DNA of 6,821 nt from Sporomusa sp. (GCA_029256645.1 JAQSXM010000186.1:1-6821), one strand, 5' to 3'. Shown: positions 1-5,225, counted from the stretch's first letter. Program-made: numbers and translations. The notes: generated by a model not told the origin, from the sequence alone.

Positions 1-183
1 TTCATTGAAACGATTGAGCAAAGGCAAGGGTTGAAAATTGCCTGCCCGGAAGAGATCGCTTTCCGTATGGGATATATCACTGCTGAACAAATAATCAAAA
101 TTGCTCAATCATATCGTAATAATGGTTACGGAAGGTATCTAATGAATGTAGCACAGGGGGAAAAACTCCATGAAATGCTATAA
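1..183 (+). CDS. rfbA: Glucose-1-phosphate thymidylyltransferase, C-terminal part (5' end outside window)
   Basis: Reading frame 1 is open from the first base to a TAA stop at 181-183 and gives 60 residues. The stretch LKIACPEEIAFRMGYITAEQ followed by YGRYL is the typical C-terminal end of RmlA/RfbA, the enzyme that makes dTDP-glucose from glucose-1-phosphate and dTTP in the first step of dTDP-L-rhamnose synthesis. Catalytic residues lie upstream of the window and cannot be checked. The gene overlaps the next one, rfbC, by 14 bases in another frame, which points to translational coupling in one rfb operon. Being followed by rfbC and rfbD strongly supports the call. Confidence 0.9.
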   Translation, partial: FIETIEQRQGLKIACPEEIAFRMGYITAEQIIKIAQSYRNNGYGRYLMNVAQGEKLHEML

Positions 184-730
184 TACGCTGCTGCCAGATG
201 TAAAGGTCATTGAACCCCGGGCTTTTGAAGACAGTCGTGGCTTTTTTATGGAGACCTGGAACGCCGCGCGCTATGCCGAAGTAGGTATTGTAGCAAATTT
301 TGTTCAAGATAATCTATCTTTGTCAACCCAGGGGATTTTGCGAGGACTCCATTATCAGCAGCCGAATCCGCAAGCAAAACTGGTGCAGGTTCTGCAGGGA
401 GAAGTGTTCGATGTGGCAGTAGATATCAGATCTGGATCCCCGACTTTCGGACAATGGGTGGGTATAACTTTGTCTGCGAGCAATAGAAAGCAACTGTATA
501 TCCCTGAAGGATTTGCCCACGGATTTTACGTGGTAAGCCAGACCGCATTATTTGCCTATAAGTGTACAGACTTCTATTTACCACAGCATGAAGGGGGAAT
601 TTGTTGGGATGATCCAGATTTAGGCATAACCTGGCCAGTCGTTGAGCCTACGCTATCAGCAAAAGATAAGCAATACCCCAAACTTAAGGAGATACCTCTG
701 GATCGTTTACCAAATTTAAGGTTGGATTAG
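170..730 (+). CDS. rfbC: dTDP-4-dehydrorhamnose 3,5-epimerase
   Basis: The 186-residue protein is full length for the RmlC family, a cytosolic dimeric cupin. It epimerises C3 and C5 of dTDP-4-dehydro-6-deoxy-D-glucose to give dTDP-4-dehydro-L-rhamnose. Family landmarks are in order: FEDSRGFFMETW (19-30), QDNLS (46-50), RGLHYQ with catalytic His61 (58-63), Lys70, the GEVFDVAVDIR core (77-87), the IPEGFAHGF strand (111-119), the Tyr130 region YKCTDFY, and LSAKD with Asp166, matching the His, Lys, Tyr and Asp used by characterised RmlC enzymes. The start is set by AGGGGG at 155-160, nine bases before the ATG. It overlaps the end of rfbA by 14 bases and stops 10 bases before rfbD. Nothing looks damaged. 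Confidence 0.96.
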   Translation: MKCYNTLLPDVKVIEPRAFEDSRGFFMETWNAARYAEVGIVANFVQDNLSLSTQGILRGLHYQQPNPQAKLVQVLQGEVFDVAVDIRSGSPTFGQWVGITLSASNRKQLYIPEGFAHGFYVVSQTALFAYKCTDFYLPQHEGGICWDDPDLGITWPVVEPTLSAKDKQYPKLKEIPLDRLPNLRLD

Positions 731-740
731 GTGTAGTACT

Positions 741-1583
741 ATGAAGATGATAGTTACTGGTGGAACAGGCCAGCTAGGGCGAGCATTTAGTGATCTAATA
801 GATACTGATGATATTCAAATTTTTTCCTTTAGCTCGCATGAATTAGATGTTACTAATCCGCACCAGATTAATCATATTTTTAATGAGGTTCAACCAGATG
901 TTGTCATTCATGCAGGCGCATATACTGCCGTTGACGCAGCCGAGACTCACGCTGATATTGTATTTAGGGTTAATGTGGTTGGCACACGGAACATAGCTGC
1001 AGCCTGCCTGCACTATGACAGCAAATTGGTGTATGTTAGCACAGATTATGTGTTTGATGGAAAAAATAATCGCCCCTATACCGAATTTGATCAGCCGAAC
1101 CCCCTGAATATTTACGGCAGAAGTAAGTTAGAAGGTGAGATAATTGCCGCCAGGATTTGTCCCCGGCTATTTATCGTTAGGACGTCCTGGCTCTATGGTG
1201 AGGGGCATAATTTTGTCCGCACCATTTTGAAATTAGCTAAAGAACGGGAATATCTCACCATTGTTAATGATCAAACCGGTTCGCCGACATACACTGTTGA
1301 CCTGGCTCAGGGAATTTTGTCATTAGTAAATACTTTTGAATTTGGTACATATCATATGTCAAGCAATGGCCAGTGTACCTGGTATGACTTTGCCAGGGAG
1401 ATTTTGCGGCTTGCCGGTCAGAACATAGAAGTAAGACCAATAAATACGGCGGAGTTTGCATTGCCTGCAGAACGACCGGCGTATTCGGTGCTGCGCAATT
1501 ATATGCTGGAGCTGACGTGCGGCGATTATTTTCGTTCATGGCAAGCTGGACTGCGTGATTATATGAGTACAATAAAAAAGTAG
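741..1583 (+). CDS. rfbD: dTDP-4-dehydrorhamnose reductase
   Basis: This 280-residue protein is an extended short-chain dehydrogenase of the RmlD family. It catalyses the last step, NAD(P)H-dependent reduction of dTDP-4-dehydro-L-rhamnose to dTDP-L-rhamnose. Visible are the nucleotide-binding glycine motif TGGTGQLGR (6-14), the HAGAYTAVD strand (57-65) followed by Glu68, STDYVFDG (100-107), the catalytic pair Tyr125 and Lys129 in YGRSKLEGE, RTSWLYG (147-153) and NDQTGSPTYT (176-185). Length and motif order are normal. Met1 is preferred over Met3 because the only ribosome-binding-like bases (AGGTG, 728-732, inside the end of rfbC) sit 8 bases upstream of Met1. It ends the rfb operon visible here; no rfbB is in the window, so that gene, if clustered, lies upstream. 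Confidence 0.96.
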   Translation: MKMIVTGGTGQLGRAFSDLIDTDDIQIFSFSSHELDVTNPHQINHIFNEVQPDVVIHAGAYTAVDAAETHADIVFRVNVVGTRNIAAACLHYDSKLVYVSTDYVFDGKNNRPYTEFDQPNPLNIYGRSKLEGEIIAARICPRLFIVRTSWLYGEGHNFVRTILKLAKEREYLTIVNDQTGSPTYTVDLAQGILSLVNTFEFGTYHMSSNGQCTWYDFAREILRLAGQNIEVRPINTAEFALPAERPAYSVLRNYMLELTCGDYFRSWQAGLRDYMSTIKK

Positions 1584-1589
1584 TTGCTG

Positions 1590-1612
1590 TGGATAGCTAA
1601 AGAGGTTATCCA
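1590..1612 (+). terminator. Weak hairpin after rfbD
   Basis: TGGATA (1590-1595) pairs with TATCCA (1607-1612) around an 11-base loop, starting 7 bases after the rfbD stop. The only T-rich tail is GTTTCCTCC, so it is a poor intrinsic terminator. Read-through into the small downstream gene is possible. Confidence 0.25.
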
Positions 1613-1749
1613 GTTTCCTCCTATAAGCTGAAATCAGTGGGAATTTCATAACTGCAGCAGAACAATATGGCAGTAACTTAATGGTTGGTTATTGCATAAA
1701 CTACATTGAATTAAACCCATAATGATAGTTAAAGCGAGGAGGGAATGAC

Positions 1750-1869
1750 ATGGGCTTTGGTTTTGGTGGTTGCGGTGGGCATGGCCGCGGTAATAGTTGG
1801 TGTATTGTGATTATTATCATAATACTACTGTTTACCTGCTTTGGGGATGAAGACAGTTGTAGCTGTTAG
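1750..1869 (+). CDS. 39-residue Gly/Cys-rich single-span membrane peptide
   Basis: The gene encodes 39 residues. It starts MGFGFGGCGGHGRGNSWC, continues with a hydrophobic run of about 11 residues from Ile19 (IVIIIIILLFT), and ends CFGDEDSCSC. A textbook AGGAGGG (1737-1743) lies six bases before the ATG, and a strong hairpin follows the stop, so a real transcribed gene is likely. The layout of a glycine-rich head, one hydrophobic helix and a short tail resembles the tiny YjcZ-like proteins of spore formers. Here, however, there are five cysteines (8, 18, 30, 37, 39), three of them in an acidic tail, and I cannot assign it to a named family. An overlapping ATG at 1745 is in another frame. A role in sporulation or the envelope is inference only. 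Confidence 0.72.
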   Translation: MGFGFGGCGGHGRGNSWCIVIIIIILLFTCFGDEDSCSC

Positions 1870-1882
1870 CCGATACTTACAG

Positions 1883-1918
1883 ATGAGCCGGCGCCTTTTA
1901 GGCCCGGCTCATTGGTTT
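1883..1918 (+). terminator. Intrinsic terminator after the small peptide gene
   Basis: ATGAGCCGG (1883-1891) pairs perfectly with CCGGCTCAT (1904-1912). An inner GCC/GGC pairing (1893-1895 with 1901-1903) sits beside a single bulged C and closes a TTTTA loop. The following TGGTTTA tail is only moderately T-rich, but the GC-rich 12-bp stem 14 bases after the stop codon fits a terminator. Confidence 0.7.
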
Positions 1919-1922
1919 AACA

Positions 1923-1949
1923 AAAAAGCACCTGACATCGTTGACAGGT
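1923..1949 (-). terminator. Possible leftward terminator with overlapping alternative hairpin
   Basis: Read on the minus strand, ACCTG and CAGGT (1949-1945 and 1934-1930) form a short stem followed by GC and a run of six T (1928-1923). A second inverted repeat, CATCGTT/AACGATG (1936-1942 and 1952-1958), overlaps the first, so the two hairpins cannot form together. The stem is only 5 bp, so function is uncertain. No minus-strand gene lies just upstream. Confidence 0.3.
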
Positions 1950-1962
1950 ATAACGATGAGCG

Positions 1963-2023
1963 GTCTGCCTTTGATGTATCGATAGAAACTTCTTGCTAAA
2001 AGATATAAAGATATCAAACAGAC
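1963..2023. repeat. Imperfect inverted repeat in gene-free stretch
   Basis: GTCTG-CC-TTTGATGT (1963-1977) pairs with ATATCAAA-CAGAC (2011-2023), leaving a two-base bulge and one G-U pair; the loop is about 33 bases. A TATCGATA palindrome (1977-1984) and a tandem AAGATAT-like repeat lie near or inside the loop. No ORF with a ribosome binding site was found in 1921-2040 on either strand. The role is unknown. Confidence 0.35.
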
Positions 2024-2040
2024 TCTGCTCAAAATTCAGA

Positions 2041-2069
2041 TTGATTTTTGTATACACAGGTGTTATAAT
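2041..2069 (+). promoter_or_regulatory. Near-consensus sigma-A promoter of an orphan transcript
   Basis: TTGATT (2041-2046) and a perfect TATAAT (2064-2069) are separated by exactly 17 bases. The palindrome TGTATACA (2049-2056) lies in the spacer, and a second GTATAC (2085-2090) falls about 10 bases after the expected start near 2076. This is a usual layout for a repressor-controlled promoter. No protein gene follows before the terminator at 2163-2216. Confidence 0.7.
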
Positions 2070-2075
2070 AAATAC

Positions 2076-2217
2076 AAGAATAAAGTATACATAGCCGATT
2101 GGCGACAGAATGAATTGCTATTCGGGGTCTGTCGCTGGTCGTGTCAGAGTATACACTATTATAAAAAACCCCATCATGGAGTTCCTGAGTACCGGAACTG
2201 CATGATGGGGTTTTTTC
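2076..2217 (+). ncRNA. Putative structured small RNA, about 140 nt
   Basis: The transcript is bounded by the promoter at 2041-2069 and the T-run ending at 2216. Its core is a 14-bp helix, CGATTGGCGACAGA (2096-2109) with TCTGTCGCTGGTCG (2128-2141), containing three G-U wobbles and no mismatch, around an 18-base loop ending in GGGG. The self-complementary GTATAC copies at 2085-2090 and 2149-2154 could close an outer helix around it, giving a rod-like RNA. Loop bases GGGGT (2124-2128) could also pair with ACCCC (2168-2172) in the terminator stem, so two competing folds are possible. The only internal ORF (2110-2205, 32 codons) lacks a ribosome binding site and runs into the terminator. I recognise no known RNA family. 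Start and end are inferred. Confidence 0.55.
2163..2216. terminator. Strong two-way intrinsic terminator
   Basis: AAAAAACCCCATCATG (2163-2178) pairs perfectly with CATGATGGGGTTTTTT (2201-2216), and AGTTCC/GGAACT (2180-2185 with 2194-2199) extends the stem past one G-G mismatch to an 8-base loop. The flanking A and T runs make it work in both directions. Rightward it ends the putative small RNA; leftward it ends the cbi operon. Base 2216 is also the last base of the cbiO stop codon. Confidence 0.92.
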
Positions 2218-2974
2218 ATTTCTGAAGCTGGCTACAGACCGGGCAGCCTTGCATACGGAAGGGTTTTTCCAAGTGGGCTTTATCCAGAAGGTCCTGGTTG
2301 TTAAAAATATCTAGCGTCGGGCCGTCGGCGATTACTGTGCCGGCGCTTATGACCACCGTGCGGGTGCACAGGTCTAACACTAAATCCAGATCATGGGTTG
2401 CAATAATCTTGGTGTGTTCAAAGGTTTTGAGCAAGTTAATTAGTTGACGGCGAGCCAGTGGATCAAGTCCGGCTGTAGGCTCATCCATAACTAATATGGA
2501 TGGATCCATCGCAATAACAGCAGCAATGGCTACCGCTCGTTTTTGGCCGCCTGAAAGCCGATAAGGGGTGCGATCCTTAAGCTGTAGCGCGCCGACTGTA
2601 TTTAGGGCAGCAGTTACCCGGGCATCTACTTCAGCAGGCGGGAATCCCAGGTTTAGTGGACCAAAGGCCACATCATCATACACCGTAGGCATAAATAGCT
2701 GGTCATCTGAATTCTGAAAAACCATACCTACCGCTCGTCGAACATGCGGTAAAGTTTGTTTAGTCACTGGATAGCCGCCAATATTTATAGTTCCTGACGT
2801 TGGAAAGAGTACTCCAATCAGGTGAGACAAAAGCGTAGTTTTTCCTGAACCGTTAGCGCCAACAATCGCAACTGATTCCCCGTGAGTAATACGGACCGAC
2901 AAGCCGCGTAATGCTTCTGTCTGGTCTGGATAGGTATATGTTACATCTTTTAGTTCGACGATATGATGGCTCAT
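2216..2974 (-). CDS. cbiO: ECF nickel/cobalt transporter ATPase
   Basis: This 252-residue ABC ATPase powers metal import as the cytosolic A-component of the CbiMQO complex. It has Walker A GANGSGKT (39-46), Q-loop Gln87 in FQNSDDQLF (the QNxDDQ form typical of ECF ATPases), signature LSGGQ (140-144), Walker B ILVMDE (160-165), D-loop AGLD (168-171) and H-loop His194. All catalytic residues are present and the length is normal for a single-domain CbiO/EcfA. The start codon lies two bases after the cbiQ stop, with GGGGG inside the end of cbiQ as ribosome binding site, so translation is probably coupled. The C-terminus carries a CPVC motif (244-247) that is not needed for ATPase function. It is the last gene of the operon. 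Confidence 0.95.
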   Translation of the reverse strand: MSHHIVELKDVTYTYPDQTEALRGLSVRITHGESVAIVGANGSGKTTLLSHLIGVLFPTSGTINIGGYPVTKQTLPHVRRAVGMVFQNSDDQLFMPTVYDDVAFGPLNLGFPPAEVDARVTAALNTVGALQLKDRTPYRLSGGQKRAVAIAAVIAMDPSILVMDEPTAGLDPLARRQLINLLKTFEHTKIIATHDLDLVLDLCTRTVVISAGTVIADGPTLDIFNNQDLLDKAHLEKPFRMQGCPVCSQLQK

Positions 2975-2976
2975 TG

Positions 2977-3783
2977 CTAGACCCCCATGAGTAAATTGCC
3001 TAATAACTGTGGAATGTTAAACCAACGGACAAGTAAGAAGAAAATGATCCAAAAGATAAGATAGAGTATGTCTACTAAGGTAAGGGAACTAGTGCGCAGC
3101 AGGCGCACCTCGCCGTCAAAGCCCCGGCACAGCATGGCCTGATAAATGCGATTGGCGCGGTCAATGGAACGAAGCAGGAGCTGTCCTAAGAGTGAACCCC
3201 AGGCTCGGAACTGGACCCCTTCGCCGTGAAAAGACCGTAAGCTGTAGGCTGTGATACAGCTTACAAATTCCTCTACCAAGACATGTAGATAGCGATACAT
3301 GAACAACAATTGAACAACAATAATTTTAGGTACGCCTATTTTAAGCAAAGCTGAACAAAGAGGGTCAATTCCCGTTGTTGCTACTAAGATTAGAGCCGTA
3401 GTCACCGTCAAACACAATTTTATTGTGATCGAGAGGAAGGAAACCCAACCGCCGGAAATCACCACAGAACCGATCTTCGTAATCGGTGTATTATCAAAAA
3501 ACGGATTGAAAATGCCGATAAATATGATAAAAGGCGCAACAATTAGCAAGCGTTTTAGGATTAGTGATAATGGCAGATTGCCAAGAGAAACTAAGACTGC
3601 GGGAAATAAGAAGAAGGGGTACAGTCCGGTAATCTCATATTTCGAGGAAGAAGTAACAGTAAGAATAAAGATAAGTGTGGTAATGAGCTTAACGCAAGGG
3701 TTGAGACGATGAATAGAGGTGTTTTGTGTTGAGAGGGCATCAAGGTAGCGTAAATCTATCCAGTTAGCTTCAATTTTTAGCAT
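2977..3783 (-). CDS. cbiQ: ECF nickel/cobalt transporter transmembrane T-component
   Basis: This 268-residue membrane protein links the metal-binding CbiM to the CbiO ATPase. Hydrophobic segments lie around 32-46, 55-70, 76-95, 108-137 and 238-256, as in CbiQ/EcfT. The cytosolic coupling region (about 160-230) contains the two Ala-Arg-Gly-like motifs of the family: AYSLRSF (179-185), somewhat divergent, and AMLCRGF (216-222), canonical. The N-terminal pattern LDALSTQNTSIHRLNPCVKL, an Asp-containing head leading to RLNPxxKL, is also typical of CbiQ. The start is supported by AGAGG, seven bases upstream of the ATG (plus-strand 3791-3795). It is preceded by a 69-bp gap with a stable hairpin after cbiM and followed two bases later by cbiO. 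Confidence 0.94.
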   Translation of the reverse strand: MLKIEANWIDLRYLDALSTQNTSIHRLNPCVKLITTLIFILTVTSSSKYEITGLYPFFLFPAVLVSLGNLPLSLILKRLLIVAPFIIFIGIFNPFFDNTPITKIGSVVISGGWVSFLSITIKLCLTVTTALILVATTGIDPLCSALLKIGVPKIIVVQLLFMYRYLHVLVEEFVSCITAYSLRSFHGEGVQFRAWGSLLGQLLLRSIDRANRIYQAMLCRGFDGEVRLLRTSSLTLVDILYLIFWIIFFLLVRWFNIPQLLGNLLMGV

Positions 3784-3810
3784 AGATCAACCTCTTTCAC
3801 AAGTGGAAAG

Positions 3811-3834
3811 GGGATACGGTCAAGTCCGTATCCC
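3811..3834. repeat. Intercistronic hairpin between cbiM and cbiQ
   Basis: GGGATACGG (3811-3819) and CCGTATCCC (3826-3834) form a perfect 9-bp stem with a 6-base loop. No T-run follows on the minus strand, so it is not a standard terminator. It may stabilise the cbiM message or set the ratio of CbiM to CbiQO. The repeat itself is certain; the role is inferred. Confidence 0.6.
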
Positions 3835-3852
3835 TTATTCAAAATAACACTA

Positions 3853-4905
3853 CTATCTGGCGAAACGCTGCAAGCCCTTCCCTATTGCGTAGGCAAGTGC
3901 TAAAGTCATGATCGAGCCCATGATGCCTGCCATAGAAGTACCGCTGTCAACTGCCGGCCAGGCGGCTGGTTCCTCAGAGGTGCTTGCGTTGACTGCAGCA
4001 GTGGCTTCTTTAGTTTCTTCTGCAGGTTGTTTAAAGTTATAATCAGGTAAGAATGCAGTCTTCTCTTGTATTTCTGCAAAGAAGCTGTGAATTCCTTCCG
4101 GAGCATTTAATTCCGGTTCGCCAGTCACGTTGGCGATTGACCATTCCAGTCCATCCGGGTTTGCGGAGGCAAACCAGCTTAAGGCGCCACTGGTGAGTAC
4201 GGCGGCAATGAGCAGGGTGATAAAAACCCCTTTAATAGGAATGCTGCCAAAGGGTTGCCCCAGTGCTGTTTTTTGTAAGATTGCCGGTGATTCTTTCATA
4301 ATAAATAGAACGATGACTGCTGTGACCAGACCTTCGACTAAACCGATTGCCAGATGAATCGGCTGCATTAAAAGCAAGAATGTAGAGAAAGGGAGCTCGG
4401 AAACCCCGGAAAAGAGTGTTTCCAGTACAACCCCGAACGCGCCTAGCTGTAGTCCAATGACTGCTGCCAATACTGAAGCTAAAAAAATGCGCCACTGTGA
4501 AGGGTTGTTGGCGGTTAACGGTTTGTAGATAAAAGGATAAGCAACAAAGCAGGCTAAAAAACCCATATTAAAGATGTTAGCGCCAAGTGCCAACAGGCCG
4601 CCGTCAGCAAAAAACAAACACTGAATGGTTAAGATAGAGGCTATGGTTAATGCAGCGGCCTGAGGGCCAAGCAAAATGGCCAGCAGGAGTCCACCACATA
4701 GGTGGCCGCTGGAACCAGTCCCCGGGATCGTGAAATTAATCATTTGTGCTGCGAATACGAAGGCTCCCAGCACGCCCATTAGGGGAACTTTGCGATCATC
4801 AATGTCGTTTTGGACTTTTTTAGCTGCGTAAGATGCTAAACCTGCGGTTGCTACCCACATAGCCCCGCCGACTGCCGGGGAGATTAACGCGTCTGCCATA
4901 TGCAT
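3853..4905 (-). CDS. cbiM: Nickel/cobalt ECF transporter substrate-binding protein, CbiM-PDGLE fusion
   Basis: This 350-residue membrane protein is the substrate-specific S-component. Residues 1-210 are CbiM/NikM. The N-terminus MHMADALIS supplies Met1 and His2, and His68 in SSGHLCGG matches the third metal ligand known from NikM structures; QCLFFADGG (95-103) is also a family motif. The C-terminal part is a CbiN/NikN-like module: a hydrophobic span (about 226-246), PDGLEW (250-255), an extracytoplasmic loop to about 320 that includes LPDY (286-289), then TSMAGIMGS and a last span (323-343). This fusion explains why no cbiN gene is present. The PDGLE type is more often linked with nickel than cobalt, so the metal remains open. 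AGGAGTGG (4920-4913 on the minus strand) sits seven bases before the ATG. Starting at Met3 would remove the metal-binding His2, so Met1 is right. Confidence 0.94.
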   Translation of the reverse strand: MHMADALISPAVGGAMWVATAGLASYAAKKVQNDIDDRKVPLMGVLGAFVFAAQMINFTIPGTGSSGHLCGGLLLAILLGPQAAALTIASILTIQCLFFADGGLLALGANIFNMGFLACFVAYPFIYKPLTANNPSQWRIFLASVLAAVIGLQLGAFGVVLETLFSGVSELPFSTFLLLMQPIHLAIGLVEGLVTAVIVLFIMKESPAILQKTALGQPFGSIPIKGVFITLLIAAVLTSGALSWFASANPDGLEWSIANVTGEPELNAPEGIHSFFAEIQEKTAFLPDYNFKQPAEETKEATAAVNASTSEEPAAWPAVDSGTSMAGIMGSIMTLALAYAIGKGLQRFAR

Positions 4906-4958
4906 GTAAAATCCACTCCTAAAAATTATTATAGCGACTGAACTTAATAATTACCAAC

Positions 4959-5020
4959 AAAAAAAGACTACCAAGAAACCCCATGCACTGTTACTGCTGG
5001 GATGAGACTTTCGTAGCCTT
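4959..5020 (-). promoter_or_regulatory. Leader attenuator (terminator hairpin plus T-run) upstream of cbiM
   Basis: On the minus strand, AAGGCTAC (5020-5013) pairs with GTAGTCTT (4971-4964) with one G-U. Inside it, ATCCCA pairs with TGGGGT and GCA with TGC beside a bulged A. A run of seven T (4965-4959) follows at once, about 55 bases before the cbiM start. That is an intrinsic terminator inside the 5' leader of the operon. Upstream leader bases GCTGG (5059-5055) and CTTT (5054-5051) could pair with CCAGC (5000-4996) and AAAG and so compete with it. This implies conditional read-through, probably in response to metal or cofactor. I see no cobalamin-riboswitch core or other class I recognise. 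Confidence 0.5.
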
Positions 5021-5073
5021 GTTTCACCGGTATACAATTGGATGAAATATAAAGCCAGCCCTTCAGAGCTAAG

Positions 5074-5119
5074 GTATCTTCATGATACACTATATTGTGA
5101 ATATTTTCATCAATGTGAA
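5074..5119 (-). promoter_or_regulatory. Leftward promoter of the cbi operon with palindromic operator-like site
   Basis: On the minus strand, TTCACA (5119-5114) and TATAGT (5094-5089) each match sigma-A boxes at five of six bases, although the 19-base spacing is slightly long. Directly after the -10 lies a perfect palindrome, GTATC-5-GATAC (5088-5074), over the expected start near 5082. TGTGAAT occurs twice (5096-5102 and 5114-5120), 18 bases apart, in the -35 region. A repressor site overlapping the start is a reasonable reading. Confidence 0.45.
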
Positions 5120-5199
5120 TTATTCGCGATGGGATTACTTATTCCTGCTATATATTAGTATTTTTTATTTTTTATTCGTAGTTGACAGCTAATTCCTAA

Positions 5200-5225
5200 A
5201 CCAATTGGTAAATAAGTGCTATAAT
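5200..5225 (+). promoter_or_regulatory. Extended -10 promoter of the STAS gene with adjacent palindrome
   Basis: TGC-TATAAT (5217-5225) is a perfect extended -10 element. No good -35 lies 16-18 bases upstream, and the TTGACA at 5182-5187 is 32 bases away, too far to partner it. The perfect 10-bp palindrome ACCAATTGGT (5200-5209) sits between them and could bind a regulator. The start of transcription would be near 5232. Confidence 0.5.

Noticed and set aside
1264..1572. 102-codon minus-strand ORF opposite rfbD
   Set aside because: It is a shadow of the conserved rfbD coding sequence with no ribosome binding site or family features. The same reasoning removes the minus-strand ORFs opposite rfbC and apbE.
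2110..2205. 32-codon ORF inside the putative small RNA
   Set aside because: It has no ribosome binding site, its first half lies in the 14-bp helix and its second half in the terminator, and the peptide has no recognisable features.
3425..3712. 95-codon plus-strand ORF opposite cbiQ
   Set aside because: It is fully antisense to a well supported membrane protein gene, low in complexity and without a recognisable domain; likewise the ORFs inside or opposite cbiM.
4906..5100. Cobalamin riboswitch in the cbiM leader
   Set aside because: The minus strand contains CCGGTGAAAC and CCCAGCAGTAAC, which faintly recall parts of the cobalamin core, but order, spacing and the conserved flanking bases do not fit. 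It is kept only as an unclassified attenuator.
5182..5225. TTGACA (5182-5187) as -35 partner of TATAAT (5220-5225)
   Set aside because: The 32-base spacing is far too long for one sigma-A promoter; the extended -10 explains the signal better.
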